DNA from: Cutibacterium modestum
GTDB taxonomy: Bacteria > Actinomycetota > Actinomycetes > Propionibacteriales > Propionibacteriaceae
Reading direction: 5' to 3'
Length of the DNA: 64,000 bases
Assembly: GCF_008326345.1 (NCBI RefSeq)
Contig: NZ_BJEN01000002.1
Location: 558,001 to 622,000 of the forward strand
Shown: positions 27,801 through 37,038 of the stretch, in pieces
How positions within the stretch are numbered: position 1 is the stretch's first letter
Layout: the number at the start of each line of letters is the position of its first letter
Notes under the pieces: model-generated
What the model saw: only the letters and a program-made list of their open reading frames with translations
Told to the model about the DNA's origin: nothing
Database searches by the model: none
Program-made: the position numbers and the translations under genes

Positions 27801-28567
27801 GTCGTTGCTTGGCGGGGGAGCTCAATCACGGTGGCAATGTGATCGCTTGTCCACTGCACCGTCTCGTCGACCGTACTCAGCTCATCCCCCCAGCCGGGGG
27901 CCGGACCACGTGACACCATGACGACCTGGACGTCGGTTTCTGCCGCCAGTCTGAGCTTGGGGTCGAGGTCAGTGCCCCCGGAGTCCTTGGAGACAACCGT
28001 GGCCACGCCCTGCGAGAAGATCTCTCGCTCGCGGTCGAGAGTGAATGGTCCGCGCTCCTGCAGTACCGTCCAGCCTTCGGGAAGCTCCTGCTCGGGGGCG
28101 TCGACGCAGCGCACGATCACCTGGCGCGGGCCAAGTCTCAAATAGTGGCTGACGGGCTGGCGTCCCACCGTCAGCAGGATGACGTCTGGCATGTCAGCTA
28201 GAGCTTGAGCAGCGCTGTAGTGGTCGTCAACCCAGCGCCAGGTGGCCGCCTCAGGTTGGGTACGCCAGCTTGGTGGTGCCAGCCGGGCTAGCGGAAGGTT
28301 AAGGTCGCGGCATGCTTGGGCGGCGTGGCCGTGCATAGTCGCGGCAAAGGGATGAGAGGCGTCCACCATGACCTTGACCTCATTATCAGTCAGGAATTCC
28401 TTGAGACCATCGACGCCGCCAAAACCACCCAGCCGGGTCAGGCCAGGAACTGGTCGGGGCGACTTCGTGCGCCCCGCCAACGACGTACACAGGTCCACCC
28501 CCTCATCGACCAGCCGGGTGGCCAATTGCCGAGCTTTCGTCGTACCGCCAAGAATGAGGACGTCCAT
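27794..28567 (-). CDS. cbiJ: Cobalt-precorrin-6A reductase
   Basis: 257 residues. NADH/NADPH-dependent reduction of the macrocycle at C-18/C-19. The N-terminus MDVLILGGTTKARQLATRL and VMVDASHPFAATMHGHA near residue 68 are characteristic of CbiJ/CobK. Single gene on the minus strand, divergent from the cobTU riboswitch with only about 30 bases between. Confidence 0.93.
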   Translation of the reverse strand: MDVLILGGTTKARQLATRLVDEGVDLCTSLAGRTKSPRPVPGLTRLGGFGGVDGLKEFLTDNEVKVMVDASHPFAATMHGHAAQACRDLNLPLARLAPPSWRTQPEAATWRWVDDHYSAAQALADMPDVILLTVGRQPVSHYLRLGPRQVIVRCVDAPEQELPEGWTVLQERGPFTLDREREIFSQGVATVVSKDSGGTDLDPKLRLAAETDVQVVMVSRGPAPGWGDELSTVDETVQWTSDHIATVIELPRQATTQ

Positions 28568-28594
28568 AAGTCCATCAAACCAGCCTGTGGAACA

Positions 28595-28695
28595 ATGAAC
28601 CTCGATCGCGGTGGAACACCGGTGAGAATCCGGGACGGTCCCGCCACTGTGACGCCTCTGGGGCGAAGCCAGACCAGAACCGCGCTCACCCGCTC
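28595..28695 (+). promoter_or_regulatory. Cobalamin riboswitch upstream of cobT-cobU
   Basis: Core GGTGGAACACCGGTGAGAAT and CCGGGACGGTCCCGCCACTGTGA is nearly canonical, with B12-box-like GCGAAGCCAGACC. A long leader of about 95 bases separates it from the start codon. Controls cobTU, cobS and the following binding-protein gene. Confidence 0.9.
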
Positions 28696-28732
28696 CAACC
28701 GGAGCGGAACCACTGCGGCGCCGTGCGTGGCG

Positions 28733-28760
28733 CCCGGGTCTGCGAGGACACAGACCCGGG
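28733..28760 (+). promoter_or_regulatory. Strong hairpin in the cobTU leader, probable expression platform
   Basis: CCCGGGTCTG (28733-28742) and CAGACCCGGG (28751-28760) pair perfectly over 10 bp with an 8-base loop. There is no T-run after it, so it may pause transcription, act with Rho, or block an alternative pairing with the aptamer rather than be a classic terminator. Confidence 0.55.
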
Positions 28761-28789
28761 GGATGCGGCGGCGTCCCCGACGATGGAGC

Positions 28790-30460
28790 ATGATGGCCCG
28801 CCTGCCCGAGTCCCTATCTGCTGAAAGCTTGCTCGCACGCACAGTGCGGGCCATCCGAGGAGCTGACTCCACAGCCCTGGAGGCCGCGCGATCCCGCCAA
28901 CAGCTTCTGACCAAACCCGAGGGATCGCTGGGGTTGCTGGAGGATCTGTCGATTCGCTTGGCAGGAATGTACGGGCAGGTGCCAGAGACGGTGCCCAGCC
29001 ACCCAGTTGTCGGGCTGTTCGCCGGTGATCACGGGGTATGGGCGCAAGGTGTTTCCCCGGATCCTCAGGAGATCACCACCCAGCAGATGGTCAATATGGC
29101 AGCTGGCGGGGCGGCGATCAGCGTGCTGTCGCGCCAGATGGGTGCGCAGCTGTGGATTACCGACGTCGGCGCTCGTCACGAGGTGGACGCCCCAATCCGG
29201 CAGCGGTGTGTGCGCCGCGGCACTGACGACATTTCCCAAGGGCCAGCGATGAGCCTTGACGAGGCTGTCCAGGCCCTCGAGGTCGGTATTGAGACTGGGG
29301 TGGAGGCCGTCGAGCAGGGGGCTGACATCCTTGTCACCGGGGAGATGGGAATCGCCAACACCACTCCGGCATCGGCCCTCATCAGCGTCTTCACCGGGCT
29401 GCCACCCGCCGAGGTGACCGGAAAAGGAGCCGGGTCGGACGATCGTCGTCACCAGCATAAGATCGGTGTCGTCGCTCGCGCCCTGCAGGTCAACCGACCC
29501 GACGCCGAGCACCCGGTCGAGGCGTTGGCGAAGGTAGGCGGTCTCGAACACGCTGCCATGACCGGTTTTATCTTGGCTGCGGCTTCGTTGCGGATCCCCG
29601 TACTCATTGACGGAGTCATCGCCTGTTCTGCCGCCCTGACGGCTACCGCGATCTGTCCGAGGGCGCGAGATTTCGTCATCACGAGCCATGCGGGCGCCGA
29701 GCCGGGAATTACGGCGACAACTTCTGCCTTGGGCTTGCCCGCTTTGTTGGACCTCGGCATGAGGCTGGGGGAGGGGTCCGGGGCCATCCTGGCCCTGCCG
29801 ATCGTGCAGGCCAGCGCTCACATCCTCAACGAGATGGCCACCTTTGAGGACGCCGAGGTTACCGACATCAAGGTGAGCGGGGAGACGGACATTCCCGACG
29901 CTGTCCAAGCGAGCATTCCCCCGTGCCGGGCGCTAATTCTGGGTGGTGCGAGGTCGGGCAAGTCGACCTTTGCCGAGTCGAGACTGCCCCGTGATTCCTG
30001 TGTCACTTATGTCGCGACCTCCCAGCGCAATTCTGGCGACGCCGAGTGGGAGGAGCGAATCCGCCTGCACCAGGCCCGGCGCCCGGCGACGTGGCACACC
30101 GTCGAGACCACCGACATCGCCTCAGTGCTGCTAGCCGACGATGAATCCCCGATGCTGGTGGATTGCCTCGGGGTGTGGATGACGCGGATTCTTGACGAGG
30201 TTGGTGCCTGGACTGCCGCCCCCGGCGACCAGACTTGGCAAAATGATCTGAAAGGCCACGTCGATGAGTTGACGGACGCTATCCGCCGTACTCGTCGCGA
30301 CGTCACCTTTGTCTCCAACGAGGTCGGGATGGGGGTTGTGCCCGACACTCCGGCCGGGAGGCTCTTCCGCGACGAGTTGGGGCGACTCAACGCCGCTGTT
30401 GGGCAGGCCTGCGATGAGGTGTGGATGTGTGTGGCCGGGATCCCGAAGAGGTGGGCATGA
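28790..30460 (+). CDS. Fused CobT phosphoribosyltransferase and CobU kinase/guanylyltransferase
   Basis: 556 residues. Residues 1-365 are CobT (nicotinate-nucleotide:dimethylbenzimidazole phosphoribosyltransferase): GDHGVWAQGVSP near 77, GEMGIANTTPASAL near 184 and the catalytic-Glu region TSHAGAEPGI near 302. Residues 380-556 are CobU: P-loop LILGGARSGKSTFAESRL near 382 and VSNEVGMGVVPDTPAGRLFRDE near 506. It activates the lower ligand and makes adenosylcobinamide-GDP. Start set at ATG 28790 (followed by a second ATG); the frame is open further upstream through the riboswitch. Confidence 0.92.
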   Translation: MMARLPESLSAESLLARTVRAIRGADSTALEAARSRQQLLTKPEGSLGLLEDLSIRLAGMYGQVPETVPSHPVVGLFAGDHGVWAQGVSPDPQEITTQQMVNMAAGGAAISVLSRQMGAQLWITDVGARHEVDAPIRQRCVRRGTDDISQGPAMSLDEAVQALEVGIETGVEAVEQGADILVTGEMGIANTTPASALISVFTGLPPAEVTGKGAGSDDRRHQHKIGVVARALQVNRPDAEHPVEALAKVGGLEHAAMTGFILAAASLRIPVLIDGVIACSAALTATAICPRARDFVITSHAGAEPGITATTSALGLPALLDLGMRLGEGSGAILALPIVQASAHILNEMATFEDAEVTDIKVSGETDIPDAVQASIPPCRALILGGARSGKSTFAESRLPRDSCVTYVATSQRNSGDAEWEERIRLHQARRPATWHTVETTDIASVLLADDESPMLVDCLGVWMTRILDEVGAWTAAPGDQTWQNDLKGHVDELTDAIRRTRRDVTFVSNEVGMGVVPDTPAGRLFRDELGRLNAAVGQACDEVWMCVAGIPKRWA

Positions 30461-31290
30461 CCCCACATATGGATCTTAGGAGGCTCGGGCCGCTGCGTGG
30501 GGTTGCCGAGGCATTGTCCCTTTTTACGATCTTGCCTGGGCCGTACCTGGGCAACGTTGACCGCCCGCTGGCCCGTCGTGCCATTACCGCTTTCCCGTGG
30601 CTGGGCTTGTGTCTGGGCGCGGTGGCGGGAGGGATCGTCGCTCTCGTGCTGGTAATGGGTGCTGGGTCCTGGCTTGCTGGGGCGCTAGCCCTGTGCTGGT
30701 TGGCTGGGGCGACGGGTGGCTTCCATCTGGACGGGGTCGCTGATACCGCTGATGGTTTGGGGTCCCGGGCGGCACCAGGGAAGGCTCTCGAGATCATGAA
30801 GAAGTCCGATATCGGGCCGATGGGCGTCATCAGTATCGTCTTGGTGCTGTTCGTTGACGCGACCGCTGTAGTGAGCCTGGCTGGAACCGCTGGACCGGGA
30901 GCATGGTGGCGCGTGGCGATTCTGGTGGGACTGGGCCCTACGGTAGGTCGTGCCGCCATTCTCTTCGCGACGATGACCGGAGTGCCATGTGCCCGCCCGG
31001 GCGGGTTTGGGTCCTTGGTTGCAGGAGTGACGACGCCGAGGTCCGCGACGATCAACCTCACGGCGGTGAGTTGCGTGTGTGTCTTGGCCGGATTGGTGGC
31101 TGGAGGTTGGGTGTGGTGCCTGGTGGCCCTTGGCTGTACTGCGGCGACTTTGCTTATCGCGCGAGGATGGATTCATCATCTGGTGCGACGCTTGTCCGGG
31201 ATGACGGGGGACACTTTTGGAAGCATTAATGAAGTGACCCAGATGACGTTTTGGGTTTTGTCGGCGCTGACAGTGGCGGTGGTGTCATGA
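30457..31290 (+). CDS. cobS: Adenosylcobinamide-GDP ribazoletransferase CobS
   Basis: 277 residues, polytopic membrane enzyme joining adenosylcobinamide-GDP to alpha-ribazole(-phosphate). The motif GGFHLDGVADTADGLGSRAAPGKALEIMKKSDIGPMG (starting near residue 87; written here only to mark the conserved Asp-rich DGxxDxxD signature) is unmistakable. The ATG at 30457 overlaps the CobT-CobU stop. Ends in an ATGA overlap with the next gene. Confidence 0.92.
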   Translation: MTPHMDLRRLGPLRGVAEALSLFTILPGPYLGNVDRPLARRAITAFPWLGLCLGAVAGGIVALVLVMGAGSWLAGALALCWLAGATGGFHLDGVADTADGLGSRAAPGKALEIMKKSDIGPMGVISIVLVLFVDATAVVSLAGTAGPGAWWRVAILVGLGPTVGRAAILFATMTGVPCARPGGFGSLVAGVTTPRSATINLTAVSCVCVLAGLVAGGWVWCLVALGCTAATLLIARGWIHHLVRRLSGMTGDTFGSINEVTQMTFWVLSALTVAVVS

Positions 31291-32051
31291 TCGACGATCT
31301 TGGTGTCGAGGTGCCGATGGTAGGGTCGGTGCAGCGAGTGGTGAGCTTGGTGCCATCGATTACCGAAGCCATCGCGATGACGTGTCCCACCGTCCTGGTG
31401 GGGTGTACTGATTACTGCATCCGTCCGGCCAATCTCGAACAGGTCGTGGGGCACAAGGTGGCTCGGGTCAGGGGGACGAAGAACCCTGATCGGCCGGCCA
31501 TCATCGGCCTTCGTCCGGACCTCGTCGTCGCCAATCAAGAGGAAAACCGTGAGCACGACGTCACCATGCTGCGCGAGGCGGGAGTGCCAGTGTGGGTAAC
31601 GTGCATCGACACCGTACCGGAGGCGATTTCCAGCCTGACGAGACTCTTCAAGGAGGGATTTGACGGCGGGAAACCGCAGTGGCTACACGACGCCGGCGAG
31701 GAGTGGAATGAACCGTGGCCCGGTGAGACCCGCAGCGCCGTCGTCCCGGTGTGGCGAGATCCGTGGATCTGCGTTGGAAAAGACACCTACATCGCCGATG
31801 CACTCAGGCGGGTTGGGGTAGAGCTGATCGACCTGCCGGGGGAGTCTCGCTATCCCCATGCCGAGTTGTCCGAGCTTATTTCGACGCATCCTGATCGCGT
31901 CATCCTTCCCGACGAGCCGTACCACTTCGGTCCCGACGATGTATCTGCCTTCCCCGGCCTTGACGTGCGTTTGGTTGATGGCCAAAAGCTCGCGTGGTAC
32001 GGCCCGTCCATGGTGGGTGCGCGTCGGTATCTTGCCCGGGCAATAGCCTGA
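31287..32051 (+). CDS. BtuF/TroA-like corrinoid-binding domain protein without signal peptide
   Basis: 254 residues of helical-backbone binding-protein fold: VVSLVPSITEAIAMT near residue 18, GLRPDLVVANQEENR near 72, and VGKDTYIADALRRVG in the second lobe. Unlike the lipoprotein at 16185 there is no signal peptide or lipobox in the frame, so it should stay in the cytosol. It is coupled to cobS by an ATGA overlap. A cytosolic corrinoid-binding or chaperone-like role is an inference; no permease is adjacent. Confidence 0.8.
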   Translation: MIDDLGVEVPMVGSVQRVVSLVPSITEAIAMTCPTVLVGCTDYCIRPANLEQVVGHKVARVRGTKNPDRPAIIGLRPDLVVANQEENREHDVTMLREAGVPVWVTCIDTVPEAISSLTRLFKEGFDGGKPQWLHDAGEEWNEPWPGETRSAVVPVWRDPWICVGKDTYIADALRRVGVELIDLPGESRYPHAELSELISTHPDRVILPDEPYHFGPDDVSAFPGLDVRLVDGQKLAWYGPSMVGARRYLARAIA

Positions 32052-32130
32052 CGACACACCTTGTCGGCCGGGCTGATGACGCATAGTCGGCAGATGTGCC
32101 ACAATGTCCCACGTCGCCATGAGGCGGCAG

Positions 32131-32203
32131 GCCTCTGTAGCTCAGTTGGTAGAGCGCCGCTCTTGTAAAGCGATGGTCGCGGGTTCGAATCCTGTCAGAG
32201 GCT
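32131..32203 (+). tRNA. tRNA-Thr (TGT anticodon)
   Basis: Cloverleaf readable by eye: acceptor GCCTCTG pairs with CAGAGGC (32196-32202), D arm AGCTCAGTTGGTAGAGC, anticodon loop CTTGTAA giving TGT, T arm GCGGGTTCGAATCCTGT with canonical GTTCGAAT. CCA is not encoded. The first anticodon-stem pair is a mismatch (C-A). Confidence 0.93.
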
Positions 32204-33104
32204 CAACAAATCCCTGGCCAGAGGCCATTTGGGGAGTCTCGTCATCGTCGGGATTTGTAGCTGTCTGTAAAACGTCCCAACGGGTGTATCCCGACAGCGG
32301 CACTCTCCGGTCAGGCGAGTTTCCCCGATGGCGATGACGGAGCCGTCTCCTGTCAGTGGTGGACACCGAACTGGAGTCCATGCGGCTTCCGAGTGTGGAG
32401 GGAGTAGGTCAATCAGACCATTCCATGACCGATGCCATGAGTTCATGAACGGCTCAACTGGCTGACCCGCTGCGGGGCGACCTACATCGGGGTGGTAGTA
32501 CCACGAGCTGGCGAGGCATCAGCGCGCATAGCAGCCAATGCATCGCGTGAAGCTTGCATGGCGCGCTTGGCTGCTGCTTCAGCTTGTCCGCTGGCCTCCT
32601 CGTGAGCGGACAATTCGTCTCTGCACGGTCCCGTTGTGTCCATGCAGACCTGGAAGCTGCTTGCGGGTTACCTAGTGAGCATTCCAGCTGCGCCGACAAC
32701 CATGGTTTGCACATGGTCCAATTGTCGGGCCTGGTGAAAAGTTCTTTGATCTGGGGTACATCGATGGCCTACCAGTGGCCCGACCGGCTGTCACGGTCAC
32801 CTTGACTTTGGTGTGGTTTCTGCCTTCGGCGTATGGGACATCCAATTAGTGGTCCTTGTCCCATCGGTTGGATGAGCTTGATCAGGTCCGCTCGCTTCAC
32901 GAGCGAAAGTCTCGGGGCTCTTGTATTTCACGTCTAGAGGCGTTAAACATTGCTGCCCCTGCTGCCATAACAGGATTCGAAGGTCAAGCACGAGAATCAA
33001 TCATTCTATCGGCCTCCAATTTAGGTGCAGAACACTTCTCCGCGCGAGCAACCACCATGATGACGCCGACGCTGAAGCGCCAGCGCCATCAGGCGGGGAT
33101 TGCG
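32204..33104. other. Gene-poor stretch after the tRNA
   Basis: About 900 bases with no intact gene. The only protein-like stretch is on the minus strand, 32482-32643: 53 codons from ATG to TAG, rich in Ala and Glu (QAEAAAKRAMQAS), which could be the C-terminal end of a lost gene. No attachment-site repeat of the tRNA 3' end was noticed within the window. Confidence 0.4.
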
Positions 33105-34742
33105 TCACTTGACCCGGTGGAGGATGGAAACGTTTCGTCCGAGACGTAACGCGATTCCGGGGTGTCTGTCGTTGATCACCTTGAACGAGTCCTTGGTCAC
33201 CACTAGGTAGACCTCGTGGACCTTTTCTCCCCTCATATACCCCTTCATGAAGGACGAGAAATTCGGATCCTCGAGGTAAGAGTCGGGGACCTCAATGGCG
33301 GCGTCGTAGTAACGCGGGGTATCGGTGAGTCCGCGTTTGCGGGGGCTCAGCATGGAAATGGCTGTTTTGAGGCGGCCGTCGATCGAATGGAGCTTCACAG
33401 GGTAAGTCTTTCCGCTGATCTTGAGGTCAACCGTCCGTGTCGTCGACTGGTAAGCGAAGTCTTTGATATCAATGGTTGCCGCGCCCTGCAGGCTTCCCGA
33501 GTAGTGAACTCCGCTGGCAGACCCGAGACCCACCTTCGAGGTATCGCGCTGCGGGTTGTCAAGGGACTTGCCCTTGAGACTCTGATCGGTGGGTACGAAC
33601 GTCCAGGTTTTCGCGTCAATCATCTTGGACCAGTAACCGGTATGGCCGTCACGACGTCCTTCGACACGCAGCTCCCGGTTCTGTGATCCGGGAGCCGTGG
33701 ACACCACAGTAAGTCTGTCGGTGATCTCGCCAGGGACCTTCGGCTGGTGCTTCCATCCGGCCGGTGGCAGCTTAATGGCAGCGTAGCGGGGATTGATTTT
33801 GCCCTGCAGCCACGTGGAAGGACTGGGAAGATTACTCTGGTCCTGCCAGGTGTAGCGGAACTGGGCCGGGTCGGTTCCGGCGATGTCGTAGTCCCAGAGC
33901 CTCGTGAACATGTCGCCGTGATCATTCGTGATCAGCGCCACTGACCCCGACGCGGACATGGAGTGCACACGGAACCTCGAGTTGTACGGGGTTGAAGCTT
34001 CGAAGGAGTAGTCGTTCTGCAGCCAGGGATCGTGCTGGTAGATGTGAGCTCCGTCTTTTGAGACCATCATGATCTCGGTGCACATCGCCAACGAGATTGG
34101 GTGATCATGACCGTCGACACCGCGATAGGTGCGGTCGGTCTGGTTGTCGATGAGGGACAGGGCCCACCGGCCTTGGTCGTGGTTGTCGAGTTTGAGGCCG
34201 CGTCCGAACCAGAATGGGCTGCCCCACGCCCGGAACCAGCCCCAATCCTTAGGGGAGGAGAGCAGATTATTAAGGGTGTAGACCCATCCGTTCGAATCGA
34301 CAGCAACCAGCATGGCGTCATTGACGGAGATGGCCGAGATTTGCCCATCCAAGCAGGGTGGCGTGTCGACGTGACGCCACTGGTTCTCGGATTGGAAACG
34401 TCCGTAGACTTTGCCGTCACGCAGGGCGAAATCCATGCGCTGGTTGAAACCCTCGTTGTTGTCCCGCATGACGACCTTGCTGGGCAAATCGGGGCGGTTG
34501 GCAGAGCCCATTCGCTGCCAACCGTTGGTCCCCCAGTTCGGTGGGATGATCCCGAGGGGGAATTGTCCCGAGCTGCCGGGGCGTCCGAGGAAGGACACAC
34601 ATGTCTTGGGGCCGATCTGTTGGGCCTGTTCCTCCTGCGATGGTCCCGACGCATGAGCGGACTGGGAAGGAATCATGGTACCGAGTCCGGATGTGGCCAT
34701 GACTGCAGCCACGGCGATCGTGAGTAGCTTGTGTGATTTCAT
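33105..34742 (-). CDS. Large secreted protein of unknown function
   Basis: 545 residues. Start set at the ATG after AAGGAGACGATTCAC, giving a signal peptide MKSHKLLTIAVAAVMATSG... cleaved after about residue 31 (SAHA). The longer frame adds an unrelated 18-residue leader. The mature protein is rich in Trp, Asp and Gly with repeated blocks such as WGWFRAWGSPFWFGRG and several DG turns, suggestive of a beta-propeller-like fold up to about residue 330, and a separate C-terminal domain ending near the stop. No membrane anchor or sortase motif. I do not recognise the family. Confidence 0.75.
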   Translation of the reverse strand: MKSHKLLTIAVAAVMATSGLGTMIPSQSAHASGPSQEEQAQQIGPKTCVSFLGRPGSSGQFPLGIIPPNWGTNGWQRMGSANRPDLPSKVVMRDNNEGFNQRMDFALRDGKVYGRFQSENQWRHVDTPPCLDGQISAISVNDAMLVAVDSNGWVYTLNNLLSSPKDWGWFRAWGSPFWFGRGLKLDNHDQGRWALSLIDNQTDRTYRGVDGHDHPISLAMCTEIMMVSKDGAHIYQHDPWLQNDYSFEASTPYNSRFRVHSMSASGSVALITNDHGDMFTRLWDYDIAGTDPAQFRYTWQDQSNLPSPSTWLQGKINPRYAAIKLPPAGWKHQPKVPGEITDRLTVVSTAPGSQNRELRVEGRRDGHTGYWSKMIDAKTWTFVPTDQSLKGKSLDNPQRDTSKVGLGSASGVHYSGSLQGAATIDIKDFAYQSTTRTVDLKISGKTYPVKLHSIDGRLKTAISMLSPRKRGLTDTPRYYDAAIEVPDSYLEDPNFSSFMKGYMRGEKVHEVYLVVTKDSFKVINDRHPGIALRLGRNVSILHRVK

Positions 34743-34792
34743 GTGAATCGTCTCCTTGTCGAGTGATTCAGTTCGGGGCTGGCTCGTTTCGG

Positions 34793-35055
34793 TCATCTGA
34801 TGAATGGAATCCGCCTGAATTGGACGGTATGTGCGTTATCCGGGTCGAGTTCGTTGTCGACCATTTGGGCGACGTTCGGGTCATAGGTGATGTTGCCGGG
34901 CCGGTACGATCGGTGAGAGCAGCCTGGTCCTGCGGTGAGATAGCGGTGTCGTTGGATGTCGATGCCGCTATAGCGGATGGGGCCGATATGGCGGCGACAG
35001 GGATGAGCGACATGACGATCGCAGCCAGTTTTATAGGGCGCTTTGAGATGAGCAT
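34793..35055 (-). pseudogene. Small secreted protein, apparently frameshifted
   Basis: An ATG at 35055 after GGAGACG begins a clear signal peptide (MLISKRPIKLAAIVMSLIPV...SAIAA). Around 34905-34925 the protein-like reading moves to another frame, which continues ITYDPNVAQMVDNELDP and ends RRIPFIR at the TGA at 34793. Codon third positions are GC-rich in the first frame before that point and in the second frame after it, which supports a one-base indel. The restored protein would be about 85 residues. It lies just upstream of the large secreted protein on the same strand. Confidence 0.45.
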
Positions 35056-35399
35056 TGTTGGCGTCTCCTTCGTCGCCGAACAGATAAAATATATGCAACC
35101 ATTTTGGTGTTAGGTGCGTGAAGGATTGGTGTCTGGTAAGTCATCATTCAACGTCAGTGAATCATGAATGCGCGATGAAACTATGGCGGATGCCGAGATT
35201 GGCGACTCATGGTGCCTTCTATCCGTTTAATCGCGGCACCGCCCTTCGCAAGGGTTTTTAGGGAACCGCTAACCATTGGAGGGACGCTAGCACGCGAGTG
35301 GCTCATCCACAGTGTGCTGCATGAATCCACCATCGACCCGCAGAGAACGGTCTTATCGCTTGGGTGGTTTTCTGTTTTCGATACCGTTCGCGGAGGTTG
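35056..35399. other. Intergenic, no gene recognised
   Basis: About 340 bases between the small secreted gene and the broken PTS gene. It should contain the promoter for the secreted proteins; no convincing motif or hairpin was found. Confidence 0.35.
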
Positions 35400-36991
35400 T
35401 TACAACCCCAACTTATCCCGGGATGGAGGTTTTGGTGCCCCGATAGGAGGAGTGATGCGGTGGTCGTGATTCGTAGATGCTGTTGCTACACACACGGCTT
35501 CGCTTTGGCCAGCGCTCACGTCCTGGGTCATGACGACGGCCGTCACACCAGAGGATGCCGATCGTCGTGCCGGAGCTGGATCCCAACCGGCGGTGACGGC
35601 CCCGCGCTGTACCACGATGGCGGCGCCGAGGATGACGACACCGATAAGGGCGAGAATAATGGACCCTGGGATGGTGCCGGTTCGAGCCCTGAATCCGATG
35701 AGAACCCCGAACCATCCGAAATCGGCATCTCCGAAGGTCGTATTGGCCGAACCGAACGGCCCAAGAACCTTGAGGAGGAAAGCTGGCAAGAAGGTCACCA
35801 GTAGACCGTTGACGAACGCTCCCGCAACCGCGCCGCGTCGTCCGCCAGTTGCATTTCCGTAGACTCCGGCGGCTCCACCGGTGAAGAAGTGGGGTACGAG
35901 CCCGGGCAGGATCAGGGCGAGCCCCAATGCCGGCGAGCACGGTCGCGAGGATCGTTAATCCCACTAGTCCCCCGATGAATGAGGAGATAAATCCGATGAG
36001 GACGGCATTCTGGGCGTAGGAAGACAATAGGGCAGTCGAGTGCCGGGATGGCTCCGGGGACGACCTTGTTGGCGATCCCTTGGAATGCAGGGATGAGCTC
36101 GCCGAGGATGGTGCGGACGCCGAAGAGGATGACGGCCACCGCGATGCCGAACTCGAGCCCTTGGGTGACCGACGACATGATGTAGTTCCCGGTGTCGGTC
36201 GCTGGTTTTAGGAACGTCTGGAATGCGGCCTGCTTGCCGCGACGAGCCAGGAAGATAATGGCGATGATGACGTACATAAGAACCATTGACAGTGCTTTCG
36301 CCACCATGGAGTCTCGAAGGAACCGCAGGCCTTCGGGAACCTTGATATTCTCGGTCGACTGGCTCTTTCCGTGCGGATCGACTAAGCGGCCGGTGGCGGC
36401 AGCGGCGATATAGGCCGAGGTACCAAAATGTCCGATGGCGATGCCTTCGCCGCCGGTGACCTTTCGTGTGAAGGGGTGAGCCAGAGCGGGAAGACTCACC
36501 ATGAGCACCCCCAGCAGTAGCGATCCCAGTCCGATGGTGACGGGGGTGGGCATTGATGACGATGCCATGACAATGGTGATGGGGGTTGCCATGAACAGCA
36601 TGTGGTGTCCGGTGAGGAACACGTAGTGGAGTGGGGTGATGCGGGCCAGTAACAGTGAGATGAGGAACCCTGCGAGCATGATCCATGCGACTTGGGATCC
36701 ATATTGTTGCTGGGCTATGCCGGCGATCGCCTCATTGGTAGGTACGACGCCGTGTGCTCCGAGCGCTCCTTCGATCATCTTTCCCAACGGTCCGAGAGAG
36801 TTGACGACTAGTCCTGCCCCGGCCCCAATCAAGAGGAAACCGAGGGTGGCTTTGATAGCAGCATCGGCGATCTGGCCGACGGATTTGCGCATAGCTGCCA
36901 GTCCGACCGCGGTGATGATGCCGATGAGGAAGGCAGGGACGCTGAGGATCTCGCTGACGAGGAACTGGACGATGGCCAGGGCGATGCTCAT
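35400..36991 (-). pseudogene. ulaA: Ascorbate-type PTS permease IIC (UlaA/SgaT), two frameshifts
   Basis: The first 340 codons from ATG 36991 encode a normal multi-pass UlaA-type IIC (LLIGAGAGLVVNSLGPLG, TGHHMLFMATP, GEGIAIGHFGTSAYIAAAATG). Near 36030 the frame shifts: the next protein-like stretch is SSYAQNAVLIGFISSFIGGL in a second frame, and near 35925 it shifts again into [20 protein letters not shown] in a third. Each break needs one indel. Without correction the permease lacks its last ~150 residues, so it is probably non-functional. Confidence 0.85.
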
Positions 36992-37038
36992 GGAGGACCT
37001 CCGGGGACGATGCGGGCGGAATGGCTGGTGGTCGGCGA

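Noticed and set aside
32142-32381. 79-codon frame containing a PLTGFEPATIALQERR-like segment
   Set aside because: It runs through the antisense of the tRNA-Thr gene; this peptide is a well-known artefact of tRNA translation.
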